A DNA stretch of 64,000 nucleotides from Carya illinoinensis (lineage: Eukaryota > Streptophyta > Magnoliopsida > Fagales > Juglandaceae): NCBI RefSeq assembly GCF_018687715.1, contig NC_056758.1, positions 20,810,501 to 20,874,500 on the forward strand. Direction: 5' to 3'. Under the pieces are notes generated by a model. It did not search any database. It saw nothing but the letters and a program-made list of their open reading frames with translations, and was not told where the DNA came from. Shown piece by piece: positions 30,911 to 42,611 of this stretch; positions within the stretch are counted from its first letter, which is position 1, and the number at the start of each line of letters is the position of its first letter. A program made the position numbers and the translations under genes.

Positions 30911-33900
30911 GAAAAAAAGGGTTACAAAGAACCAAAAAGGAAATTAAACTCAAAACATTGTTAAGAGATGACTAATCTTGTCTAAGTCGATTACATCCTT
31001 TGAATCAAGCTAAAAGCTTAACGATGGGGTAGATGGGGAAGCTTAGGGGCATGTGGCCCTTCTTGAAGTTGAGGAAACTAATTGTAAGGCTTTCGTTGGC
31101 TTCACATTGAAGAATGAAAAAAAAGATGGGTTTCTTGTTGTAAATTCGTCTAATGGCAGAATTGAACTAGTATGGTTGAGGTGGTGTGCAAACGATGACA
31201 TTTGCAATGAGGAAATGGTGTAAATGGCATCGGCTAGAGGCGTACTTGTCGCAATGCACAAGGAAGAGAACTTAGGTCGGATTGGCGGTGATTTCAGCAT
31301 TATTCACATGGCTTTTGTTTTATTGAGAGGTTTGGGATTCAGCCTAAGCTTCTAATTCAATCTTAGAATTATGATAAACAACAAAGAAAGTAATAAGGTC
31401 CGTATAAAAAAGGTTACAAAGAACTAAAAAAGAAATTAAGCCGAAAACATTGTTGAGAGATTACTAATCTTGTGTAAGTCAATTACTTCCCTTAATTCAA
31501 CGTTAAAGCAAAACCACGGGTAGATGGGAACGTTAGGGGGTGTGGCACTTCTTCGACTTGAGGGAAACCAAATGTAGGGTTTATGTGGGCTTCAAATCGA
31601 GGAACGAAACGAAAGACTGGTTTCTTTGTGTAAATTGGCCCGCTGCAAGAACTAAATTTGTACGGTAACGGTTGGGTATAAACGATGAAACTTTCCTTGC
31701 GAAAACGGTCTAAAAGGTTTCGGCTAGGGGCCGACCTGTCGCAACTGGTATGAAGGATCGCCCAGGTGCCGATTGGCAGTGATTCAAGTATTATCAGCAT
31801 GCAAGCCTTTCATCTCTTAGATAAAGCTTAATCTTCTAATTCAATCTTAGAACGTCGGAAAACGACAAGAAAAGCAATATCATCCGAATGAAAAAAAGGG
31901 TTACAAAGAACCAAAAAGGAAATTAAACTCAAAACATTGTTAAGAGATGACTAATCTTGTCTAAGTCGATTACATCCCTTGAATCAAGCTAAAAGCTTAA
32001 CGATGGGGTAGATGGGGAAGCTTAGGGGCATGTGGCACTTCTTGAAGTTGAGGAAACTAATTGTAAGGCTTATGTTGGTTTCAAATTGAAGAATGAAACA
32101 AAAGATGGGTTTCTTGTTGTAAATTCGTCTAATGACGGAACTGAACTAGTATGGTTGAGGTGGTGTGCAAACGATGACATTTGCAATGAGGAAATGGTGT
32201 AAATGGCATGGGCTAGAGGCGTACTTGTCGCAATGCACAAGAAAGAGAACTTAGGTCGGATTGGCGGTGATTTCAGCATTATTCACATGGCTTTTCTTTT
32301 ATTGGTAGGTTTCGGATCCAGCCTAAGCTTCTAATTCAGTCTTAGAATTGTGAGAAACAACAAAGAAAACAATAAGGTCCGTATAAAAATGGTTACAAAG
32401 AACTAAAATGGAAATTAGGCCGAAAACATTGTTGAGAGATTACTAATCTTGTGTAAGTCAATTACTTCCCTTAATTCAACGTTAAAGTAAAACCACGAGT
32501 AGATGGGGAACGTTAGGGGGTGTGGCACTTCTTGGACTTGAGGAAAACCAAATGTAGGGTTTATGAGGGCTTCAAATCGAGGAATGAAAAGAAAGACCGG
32601 TTTCATTGTGTAAATTGGTCCACTGCAAGAACTAAACTTGTATGGTAAAGCTTGGGTGTAAACGATGAAACTTTCCTTGTGAAAATGGTCTAAAAGGCTT
32701 CGGCTAAGCGCCGACTTGTCGCAACGGGTATGAAGGATCGCCTAGGTGCCGATTGGCGTTGATTCGAGCATTATCGACATGGAAGTCTGTCATGTCTTAG
32801 ATAAAGCCTAATCTACTAATTCCATCTTAGAACGTTGGAAAACGACAAGAAAAGCAATATGATCCGAATGAAAACAATGGTTACAAAGAACCATAAAGGA
32901 AATTAAACTCAAAACATTGTTGAAAGTTGAGTAATCTTGTGGAAGTTGATTACATGCTTTGAATCATGCTAAAAGCTTATCGATGGGGTAGATGGGGAAG
33001 CTTAGGGGCATGTGGCACTTCTTGAAGTTGCGGAAACTAATTGTAAGGCTTATGTTGGCTTCAAATTGAAGAATGAAACAAAAGATGGGTTTCTTGTTGT
33101 AACTTCGTCCAATGCCGGAACTGAACTAGTATGGTTGGGGTTGGGTGCAAATGATGACATTTCCCAGGAGGAAATGATGTAAATGGCATGAGCTAGAGGC
33201 CTACTTGTCGCAATGCACAAGAAAGAGAACTTTGGTCGGATTGGCGGTGATTTCAGCATTATTCACATGGCTTTTCGTTTATTGGCAGGTTTTGGATCCA
33301 GTCTAAGCTTCTAATTCAGTCTTAGAATTATGAGAAACAACAGTGAAAGTAATACGGTCCGTATAAAAAAGGTTACAAAGAGCTAAGAAGGAAATTAAGC
33401 CGAAAACATTGTTGAGAGATTACTAATCTTGTGTAAGTGAATTACTTCCCTTAATTCAACGTTAAAGCATAACCACGGGTAGATGGGGAACGTTAGGGGC
33501 GTGTGGGCCTTCTTGGACTTGAGGGAAACCAAATGTAGTGTTTATGTGGGCTTCAAATCGAGGAATGAAACGAAAGATTGGTTTCTATGTGTAAATTGAT
33601 CCACTGCAAGAACTAAACTTGTATGGTAAAGGTTGGGTATAAACGATGAAACTTTCTGTATGAAAATGGTCTAAAAGGCTTCGGCTAGGGGCCGACTTGT
33701 CGCAACGGGTATGAAGGATCGCCTAGGTGCCGATTGGCATTGATTCGAGCATTGTCGACATGGAAGTCTGTCATGTCTTAGATAAAGCCTAATCTTCTAA
33801 TTCAATCTGGGAACGTTGGAAAACGACATGAAAAGCAGTATGATCCAAATGAAAAAAACGGTTACAAAGAACCATAAAGGAAATTAAACTCAAAACATTG

Positions 33901-35562
33901 TTGAAAGTTGACTAATCTTGTGTAAGTCGATTACATCATTTGAATTAGGCTAAAAGCTTAACGATGGGGTAGATGGGGAAGCTTAGGGGCATGTGGCACT
34001 TCTTGAAGTTGCGGAAACTAATTGTGAGGCTTACGTTGGCTTCAAATTGAAGAATGAAACAAAAGATGGGTTTCTTGTTGTAAATTCATCTAATGACGGA
34101 ACTGAACTAGTATGGTTGAGGTGGTGTGCAAACGATGACATTTGCAATGAGGAAATGGTGTAAATGGCAATGGCTAGACGCGTACTTGTCGCAATGCACA
34201 AGAAAGGGAACTTAGGTCGGATTGGCGGTGATTTCAGCATTATTCACATGGCTTTTCTTTTATTGACAAGTTTTGGATCCAGCCTAAGCTTCTAATTCAA
34301 TCTTAGAATTATGATAAACAACAAAGAAACTAATAAGGTCTGTACAAGTTTTGGGGCCGACTTGTCGCAACGGGTATGAAGGATCGCCTAGGCGCCAATT
34401 GGCGGTGATTCGAACATTATCGACATGGAAGTCTGTCATGTCTTAGATAAAGCCTAATCTACTAATTCCATCTTAGAACGTTGGAAAACGACAAGAAAAG
34501 CAATATGATCCAAATGAAAACAATGGTTACAAAGAACCATAAAGGAAATTAAACTCAAAACAATTTTGAAAGATGAGTAATCTTGTGTAAGTCGATTACA
34601 TGCTTTGAATCAGGCTAAAAGCTTACCGATGGGGTAGATGGGGAAGCTTAGGGGCATGTGGCACTTCTTGAAGTTGCGAAAACTAATTGTAAGGCTTATG
34701 TTGGCTTCAAATTGAAAAATGAAACAAAAGATGGGTTTCTTGTTGTAACTTCGTCCAATGCCGAAACTAAACTAGTATGGTTGGGGTTGGGTGCAAATGA
34801 TGACATTTCCCATGAGGAAATGGTGTAAATGGCATGAGCTAGAGGCCTACTTGTCGCAATGCACAAGAAACAGAACTTAGGTCGGATTGGCGGTGATTTC
34901 AGCATTATTCACATGGCTTTTAATTTATTGACAGGTTTTGGATCCATCCGAAGCTTCTAATTCAGTCTTAGAATGATGATAAACAACAAAAAAAGTAATA
35001 AGGTCCGTATAAAAAAGGTTACAAAGAACTAAAAAGGAAACTAAGCCGAAAACATTGTTGAGAGATTACTAATCTTGCGTGAGTCAATTACTTCCCTTCA
35101 TTCAACGTTAAAGCATAACCACGGGTAGATGGGAACGTTAGGGTATGTGGCACTTTTTGGACTTGAGGGAAACCAAATGTAGGGTTTATGTGGGCTTCAA
35201 ATTGAGGAATGAAACGAAAGACTGGCTTCTGTGTGTAAATTGGTCCATTGCAAGAACTAAAGTTGTATGGTAAAGGTTGGGTGTAAACGATGAAACTTTC
35301 CTTGTGAAAATGGTCTAAAAGGTTTCGGCTATGGGCCAACTTGTCCAAACTGGTAAGAAGGATCGCCTAGGTGCCGATTGACGGTGATTCGAGCATTATC
35401 GACATGGAAGTCTTTCCTGTCTTAGATAAAGCCTAATCTTCTAATTCAATCTTAAAACGTTGGAAAATGACAAGAAAAGCAATATGATCCGAATGAGAAA
35501 AATGGTTACAAAGAACCATAAAGAAAATTAAACTCAAAACATTATTAAGAGATGACTAATCT
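30911..35562. repeat. Satellite array 2, dimeric units of about 980 bp
   Basis: Continues the same satellite in the same phase and orientation after the LINE. Type 2 anchors are near 31032, 32008, 32988, 33969 and 34636. The last interval is only about 667 bp because about 313 bp are missing at 34349 (GTCCGTACAAGTTTTGGGGCC junction). Bases 35558-35562 (AATCT) are the target duplication of D. Confidence 0.92.
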
Positions 35563-35983
35563 TGATGGGAACCAAGGTGGAGCTATCCTTAAAGATCCCT
35601 TGCAAATTCCAGATGGGCCAATTACAAGATCAAGAGCCAAGAAGATCAAGGAAGCAATGCAAGAATTGGTGCAATCCACTTGGGATGAAGCTAGGAAGAG
35701 TCCAACACTCAAGATGGGCTTCAAGGAAAAAGAACCAGTTTTGATCCACTTGATACAAGCTATGGAAGACATGACTTAGAGATTGGGCCTATTGTTGTTA
35801 AGGCTTTTCAATTTGTTTAACGGTATTTTATTATTATTCTAGAAGAAGTGGGCTTGAGGATGCTTGGCCCACGTATGTCTTATTTCTAATGGACTAGGGT
35901 TATTTTTGGGAAGGCCTTGTATTTTTGGCCAAGGGTTTATTTGGAAAGGTAAAATTTTATGTCTTACTAGGGTTTCAGAAGTA

Positions 35984-36020
35984 ACTGTAGCGCGGCGTAT
36001 GGCACTGTTCACGCTACAGT
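35984..36020 (+). promoter_or_regulatory. Perfect 9-bp inverted repeat in the CRM LTR, upstream of the TATA box
   Basis: ACTGTAGCG (35984-35992) and CGCTACAGT (36012-36020), separated by 19 nt and about 40 bp before the TATA-like box at 36060. The arrangement is kept in the LTRs of C and E; the 3' LTR of D has lost pairing in the flank (CCTGTAGCG). It could be a transcription factor site or an RNA hairpin; inference. Confidence 0.5.
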
Positions 36021-36059
36021 ACCCGACGCATTGTTTACTTAGGGTTTTTGGGGATTGTC

Positions 36060-36067
36060 TATTTAAA
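36060..36067 (+). promoter_or_regulatory. TATA-like box in LTR of element D
   Basis: TATTTAAA, kept in the other LTR copies. It is placed as expected for the start of the element's genomic RNA, about 310 bp before the LTR end. Confidence 0.5.
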
Positions 36068-36380
36068 CCACTTGTAACCTCATTTGAGAGGCAGATTATA
36101 TGGAATTGTGATTGAGAGTTGAGTGATCTCCTCTTGTTCTTCTTGAACTTTTGAACTTATCAAGGGTAAATCAAAACCTTTGTGGCGTTCTTCCTTTGTA
36201 ATCTAGGTTCTTGAGACGGGTTCTTCAATGGGTCTAGATTTTGATATAATCTAGGTTCTTTGAACGAGTTCTCATTGGGTCTAGATTCTCCATCCATATA
36301 CCTGAGTTTGGCTTTCTTGGGGTTGTTTTTCCAGTATTGTTGTTGGGTCTCAAAGCAAGTCTATTGGGGTTCACATCATT

Positions 36381-36398
36381 TGGTAATCAGAGCAAGGT
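36381..36398 (+). other. Primer binding site, initiator Met tRNA-like (element D)
   Basis: TGGTAATCAGAGCAAGGT, 2 bp after the LTR. It has an extra A relative to the common TGGTATCAGAGC. Confidence 0.7.
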
Positions 36399-37249
36399 TT
36401 CCAATCAGGTGTAATTCTATCTTTTATCTATTGCATCTTTAATTCTAGGATTTCATTGTTCTAGGGTTGTAAAAAAAAAAAAAAGTGCAGAAATTCGTTT
36501 TTCCTAGGGCTGGCAGATTACTCTATCATTTTGGTTTCATGTTTATCAACATTGGTTGGCTAAGTTGCTTGTTTGAGGGCTGCCAAAATTTACACCATAA
36601 AGAGGTTGGAAATTTCTGGAGTTTCTTGCATCTTTAAGTTTGTCAATTCCTTGGAGTGTCGTTTCATTGATTCTCTTCTGTTTCCTTGTCAATTTTTATG
36701 TGTTTGAATTCAATTGTTTGATTGTTACAATTGAATATTGCTGTTTGTGATTGAATCGGTGAGAAAAGAAAAGAAAAGAAAAGAAAAGAATAGAAAAGAA
36801 AAGAAAAGAAAGGAAAGGAAAAGGAAAAAAATAGAAAATTTGAAAAAAAAAAAAAAGTTTAGGAATCCGAATTTTTTATCATCAGAGGGGCTGCATATAT
36901 CTTTATAGTTGGTGTATTGTCTTGTGAGTACTCTTTCCCTCGTAGCATTTCCTTGAGTCTTGTGTCATTTTATTCTTTCTATATTTTCTTTTGTTAAGAG
37001 TTTCTTGGACCTAATTACTACTAGTTGGAATAAGACAGGTTTGTATTGTCTTGATTTATAGTTCAATTAGTTCTGAAAGAACTTGAGTGGGAAAACTCTT
37101 GAGGTAAAAGGCAAGAGAGTGTGAGATCATTATCGGGAAAAAACCAATTAAGAGTGAACACGAGTGGAGTGCTATTATTCGAGTGTAAACACGTAAGGGA
37201 GCGTGTGAGGTCTTTTCCACTAATAGTTTTTTTGTGTGCAGCGCGTACG
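36399..37249 (+). other. Leader of element D
   Basis: About 850 bp without a convincing ORF. Contains an AAAAG-type simple repeat (36762-36857). A frame in phase with gag is open from 37121 (MRSLSGKNQL), but gag is more likely to start at 37250. Confidence 0.65.
36762..36857. repeat. AAAAG-type simple repeat in D leader
   Basis: Repeated AAAAG units with a few G and T interruptions, followed by an A-tract. Shared with C (opposite strand) and E. Confidence 0.85.
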
Positions 37250-40200
37250 ATGTCTCATAAAAGTGACTCATCACCAAAGGGGATGGCAGTTAACTCCTTT
37301 ATGTTGCAGGCTATGCAACAACAGTTTGAATGATTGAACATGATGTTAGGAGAAGTGAGAGATAGGATGGATCAACAAGATGAAGTAATTAAAAATTTAG
37401 ATGGTGGGAGAGATAGGAGGAGACGTGAACCTAGAAGAGAACATGATTATGAAGATGAAGGAGATGGTGAGGATGAGGAAGATCTAATTTCTGAAGTTGG
37501 GATGGGTAGGCAGAGAGGAGTCAGGCGTGAAAGAGGATTTAGGGGAAACCCACGGGGTCGTGATGGAGTAGATAGGGACCTTGAGAGCATCAAAATGAAA
37601 ATAGCATCTTTCCAAGGTAGAACTGACCCTGAAGCTTATTTAGGCTGGGAGAAGAAGATAGAGTTGATCTTTGACTGTCATAACTATTCAGAGGAGAAGA
37701 AAGTGAAGTTGGCAGTAATTGAGTTCACCGATTATGCTATTATTTGGTGGTATCAATTAGTGACCAATAGGAGGAGGAACTATGAGAGGTGTGTCGAGAC
37801 ATGGGGAGAGTTGAAAGCTCTCATTAGGCGGAGATTTGTACCTAGCCACTACTATAGGGACCTCTACCAGAAATTACAAAATCTTACATAGGGGTCTAGG
37901 AGTGTGGAGGACTACCATAAGGAGATGAAGGTGGCTACGATACGGGCGAATGTAGAGGAGGATAGGGAGGCCACTATGGCTAGATTTTTGTCTGGTTTGA
38001 ATAGGGAGATAGCCAATGTGGTTGAGTTGCAACATTAAGTAGAAATAGAAGACATGGTGCACATGGCTATGAAGGTGGAGAGGCAATTAAAGAGGAAAGG
38101 GGCATCAAGGTACACTTTAGTTTCTAGCACTCCTTGGAAACCAAAGTGGGAGAAAGATGATCGAGCTGTAACAAAGGCAAAGACAGAACCACCTAATGGA
38201 AACGATGAAGGAACTAGCAACAAACCCAAGTTGGCATCCCAACCTTCTAGAAATAGAGATATTAAATGTTTTAATTGTTTGGGTTCAGGCCACATCGCTT
38301 CTCAATGTCCAAAAAAACGTGTGATGATTATGCGTGACAATGGGGAGGTGATGACTGCAAGTGAGGATGATCGTGATGAGATACCTGAGTTGGAGGATGC
38401 TAGTGATGATGATAGAGTAGAATACCCCATAACAGGTGAGTCCCTTGTTGCCAGGCGTGCTCTCAACACACAAATTAAGATGGATGAAGCAGAGCAACAA
38501 AGGGAGAACATTTTCCATACTAGATGCCACATCAATGGCAAGGTATGTAGTATGATAATTGATGGGGGGAGTTGTACTAATGTTGCTAGCACTACATTAG
38601 TTGAAAAATTGAATTTACCTACCTTGAAACACTCTCAACCATACAAGCTGCAGTGCTTGAATGATTGTGGGGAGGTTAGGGTGGATAGACAGGTGTTAGT
38701 TACTTTTTCCATTCGGAAGTATCAAGATGAAGTGCTTTGTGATGTTGTGCCTATGCATGCTGGCCATATATTGTTGGGGAGACCATGGCAATATGATAGG
38801 AGAGTGATACTTGATAGATTCAAAAACATGTACAGCTTTGTAAAGGAGGGCAAAACAACCAAGCTTGCTCCTTTAACTCCAAGACAGGTCTATGAGGACC
38901 AATTGAAACTGAAAAGTGAGGTTGCTCAAAAAAGAAAGAGTGAAAATGAGAGTGATAAAAAAAGAAAGAGTGAAAAAGAAATTGAGCAAAAAAGAAATAG
39001 TGAAAAAGAAAAAGAGTCTGCTGAGAGAAAAGGAAAGACAAAAGTGAGTTTCTATGCAAGAGGGAGTGAGGTTAAGAGAGCTTTCTTAGCAGATCGCCCT
39101 TTGATTTTTCTTGTCTATAAAGAGTCTTATCTTAATCTTGATGAAACTAACCAACCTCTTCCTAGTTTGGCTGTTTCTTTGTTGCAGGAGTTTGAGGATG
39201 TATTCCCAAAGGAAATGCCTAATGAGTTGCCACCCATTAGAGGCATTGAGCACCAGATTGATTTCGTGCCCGGGGCTGCTATTCCAAACCGACCAGCTTA
39301 TAGAAGTAATCTAGATGAGACAAAGGAGCTTCAGAGGCAAGTTGAGGATTTGATGAGCAAGGGGTACGTGAGGGAGAGCATGAGCCCATGTGCAGTACCA
39401 GTGCTTCTAGTGCCTAAGAAGGATGGGACGTGGCGGATGTGCATTGATTGCAGGGCGGTTAATAATATCACGGTAAAGTATCGCCATCCCATTCCTAGAT
39501 TAGATGATATGCTCGATGAATTGCATGGCTCATGTACTTTTAGTAAAATTGATCTTAAAAGTGGGCACCATCAAATTAGAATGAAAGAGGGTGATGAATG
39601 GAAAACTGCTTTTAAGACTAAGTATGGGCTTTATGAATGGTTAGTTATGCCATTTGGACTTACAAATGCGCCGAGTACTTTCATGAGATTAATGAATCAT
39701 GTCCTACGTGCGTTCATAGGCAAGTTTGTGGTTGTATACTTTGATGATATCCTAGTGTACAGCAAGGACTTAAATGAGCATATTGAGCATTTGAGATATG
39801 TGTTTAATGTGTTGAGGTGTGAAAAGTTGTATGCTAATTTCAAGAAATGTACCTTTTGTATGGAGGAAGTTGTTTTTCTTGGTTATGTTGTTAGTACAAA
39901 GGGTATTGAAGTGGATGAAGAGAAAGTCAAGGCCATTAAGGAGTGGCCAACACCAAAGAGCGTCACTGAGGTAAGAAGCTTTCATGGTTTAGCTAGCTTT
40001 TATCGGCGTTTTGTTAAAGATTTTAGCACCATTGCTGCACCACTCACTAAAGTCATTAAAAAGAATGCTGGGTTTCATTGGGGGGCTAATCAAGAGAATG
40101 CATTTGCCACTATTAAAGAAAGGTTGTGCTCTGCACCCATGTTAGCATTACCAGATTTTAACAAAGCTTTTGAGATTGAATGTGATGCCTCAGGAATAGG

Positions 40201-42013
40201 GATTGGAGCCGTTTTGATGCAAGATAGGCGGCTGATTGCCTTCTTCAGTGAGAAGCTAAGTGGGGCATCCCTGAAGTACCCTACTTATGACAAAGAACTT
40301 TATGCTCTTGTTCGTGCATTAGAGACTTGGCAGCACTACTTGTGGGCTAGGGAATTTGTGATCCACACCGATCATGAATCGTTGAAGCATCTCAAGGGTC
40401 AAGGTAAGTTGAATAAGAGGCATGCTAGATGGATGGAATACATTGAGACCTTTCCATATGTCATCCGTTACAAGCAAGGTAAGGAGAATATTGTTGCTGA
40501 TGCTTTATCACGGAGGTATGTACTTCTTACTTCTATGAGTGCTAAAATGCTTGGGTTTGAATATGTGAAAGATATGTATGCCGATGATGTTGACTTTTCT
40601 TATGTGTACATGGCATGTGATAAGGCGGCATTTGGTAAGTTTTACAAGCATGATGGTTACTTGTTTAAAGAAGACAAACTGTGTGTACCTAGTTGTTCTA
40701 TGCGTGAGTTATTGGTGCGTGAGGCACATGGCGGGGGATTAATGGGACACTTTGGTGTCAAGAAAACCTTAGACATATTGCATGAACATTTCTTTTGGCC
40801 TAAGATGAAAAGAGACATCAATCGCATTTGTAGCAGGTGCATCACATGTAGAAAGGCCAAATCTAAGGTTTTGCCACATGGGTTATATACACCCTTACCT
40901 GTTCCTAGTGAGCCATGGGTAGACATATCTATGGACTTTGTTTTGGGGCTGCCTAGGACAAAAAGGGGTAGAGATTCTATTTTTGTGGTTGTGGATAGAT
41001 TTAGCAAGATGTCACATTTCATTCCATGCCATAAAACAGATGATGCCACAAGCATAGCTGACTTGTTTTTCAAAGAGATAGTGCGACTCCATGGTGTGCC
41101 CAAGAGCATTGTTTCTGATAGGGATGTTAAATTTCTTAGCTACTTTTGGAAGGTGTTGTGGGGAAAATTAGGTACTAAACTCTTATTTTTCACTACTTGT
41201 CACCCACAGACTGATGGTCAGACTAAAGTAGTTAATAGGACTTTAACTCAGCTTTTACGCACTGTTGTTCATAAGAATTTAAAGACTTGGGAGGATTGTT
41301 TGCCATTTATAGAGTTTGCATATAATAGGACCATGCATACTACTACTTCATACTCTCCTTTTGAAATTGTTTATGGTTTCAATCCACTTACTCCTTTAGA
41401 TTTGATGCCTTTGCCTATTGATGGCAGGAGTAGCTTAGATGGACAAAAGAAGACAGAGTTGGTGAAGTCACTTCATGAGAGGGTACGGCTTCAAATTCCC
41501 CAAAAGAATGAAAGGTTTGCTTCCCAAGCCAATAAAGGGCGACGGCATGTCACCTTTGAACCAGGAGATTGGGTTTGGGTTCACATGCGCAAAGAAAGAT
41601 TCCCAGCCCATAGACGGACTAAGTTGCATCCTCGAGGAGATGGACCTTTCCAAATTCTTGAGAAAATTAATGACAATGCATATAAAGTGGATCTTCCAAG
41701 TGAATATAATGTTTCTGCTACCTTCAATGTTTCTGATCTTTCCCCTTTTGGTGTAGGTGAAGATTCGAGGTCGAATCCTTTTGAGGAGAGGGGGAATGAT
41801 GGGAACCAAGGTGGAGCTATCCTTAAAGATCCCTTGCAAATTCCAGATGGGCCAATTACAAGATCAAGAGCCAAGAAGATCAAGGAAGCAATGCAAGGAT
41901 TGGTGCAATCCATTTGGGATGAAGCTAGGAAGAGCCCAACACTCAAGATGGGCCTCAAGGAAAAAGAACCAGTTTTGATCCACTTGATACAAGCTATGGA
42001 AGACATGACTTAG
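37250..42013 (+). pseudogene. CRM-like gag-pol polyprotein with three nonsense codons (element D)
   Basis: One frame of 1587 codons from ATG 37250 ([11 protein letters not shown]). Stops: TGA 37331-37333 (CGA in C), TAG 37889-37891 (CAG in C), TAA 38036-38038 (TAC in C). Order: gag domain ([16 protein letters not shown]), zinc knuckle from residue 340 ([14 protein letters not shown]), protease ([12 protein letters not shown], about 437), RT ([13 protein letters not shown] to YFDDILVYS, about 830), RNase H ([13 protein letters not shown], about 975), integrase zinc region (about 1160-1200) and catalytic core ([16 protein letters not shown]). At codon 41225-41227 the expected Glu of the DDE triad is Lys (QTKVVNR). 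The C-terminus has the GPF module and the tail [10 protein letters not shown], read from the 3' LTR. Frame integrity after the stops suggests they arose late. Confidence 0.93.
41783..41796 (+). other. Polypurine tract of element D
   Basis: GAGGAGAGGGGGAA ends at the TG of the 3' LTR. It is part of the pol reading frame (codons for an EERGN stretch). Confidence 0.8.
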
Positions 42014-42611
42014 AGATTGGGCCTATTGTTGTTAAGGCCTTCAATTTGTTTAACGGTATTTTATTATTAGTTTAGAAGAAGTGGGCTAGAGGATGCTTGG
42101 CCCACGTATGTCTTATTTCTACTGGACTAGGGTTATTTTTGGGAAGGCCTTGTATTTTTGGCCAAGGATTTATTTGGAAAGTTAAAATTTTATGTCTTAC
42201 TAAGGTTTCAGAAGTACCTGTAGCGCGGTGTATGGCACTGTTCACGCTACAGTACCCGACGCATTGTTTACTTAGGGTTTTTGGGGATTGTCTATTTAAA
42301 CCACTTGTAACCTCGTTTGAGAGGCAGATTATATGGAATTGTGATTGAGATTTGAGTGATCTCCTCTAGTTCTTCTTGAACTTCTAAACTTATTAAGGGT
42401 AAATCAAAACCTTTGTGGCGTTCTTCCTTTGTAATCTAGGTTCTTGAGACGGGTTCTTCAATGGGTCTAGATTTTGATATAATCTAGGTTCTTTGAACGA
42501 GTTCTCATCGGGTCTAGACTCGCCATCCATATACCAGAGTTTGGCTTTCCTGGGGTTGTTTTTCCAATATTGTTGTTGGGTCTCAAAGCAAGTGTATTGG
42601 GGTTCACATCA
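41797..42611 (+). repeat. 3' LTR of element D
   Basis: 815 bp. The first 217 bp encode the pol tail and its stop (42011-42013). Followed by AATCT and satellite. Confidence 0.92.

Larger units (their letters stand above)
35563..36378 (+). repeat. 5' LTR of element D
   Basis: 816 bp, TGATGGGAACC to TTCACATCA. Because the LTR contains the pol tail, the 5' LTR also keeps an open frame for that tail (to 35779). The frame begins by chance in satellite at 35552. Confidence 0.92.
35563..42611 (+). mobile_element. CRM-like chromovirus D (7.05 kb), complete structure, coding-defective
   Basis: LTRs of 816 and 815 bp, TG...CA ends, and target duplication AATCT (35558-35562 and 42612-42616) in the satellite. 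The gag-pol frame is one ORF with no frameshift from 37250 to 42013. It is interrupted by three stops in gag and carries a Glu-to-Lys change at the integrase catalytic position. The final 71 codons lie in the 3' LTR. The 5' and 3' LTRs differ at several visible sites (for example GCAAGAATTGG versus GCAAGGATTGG), so the insertion is not very recent. Confidence 0.93.

Noticed and set aside
35552..35779. Short ORF at the satellite-LTR border (also 52431)
   Set aside because: This is the pol C-terminal tail carried by the 5' LTR with an accidental start in satellite. It is not a separate gene.
36762..36857. Microsatellite as a CRISPR-like or regulatory array
   Set aside because: A simple AAAAG repeat of variable length in the retroelement leader, without spacers.
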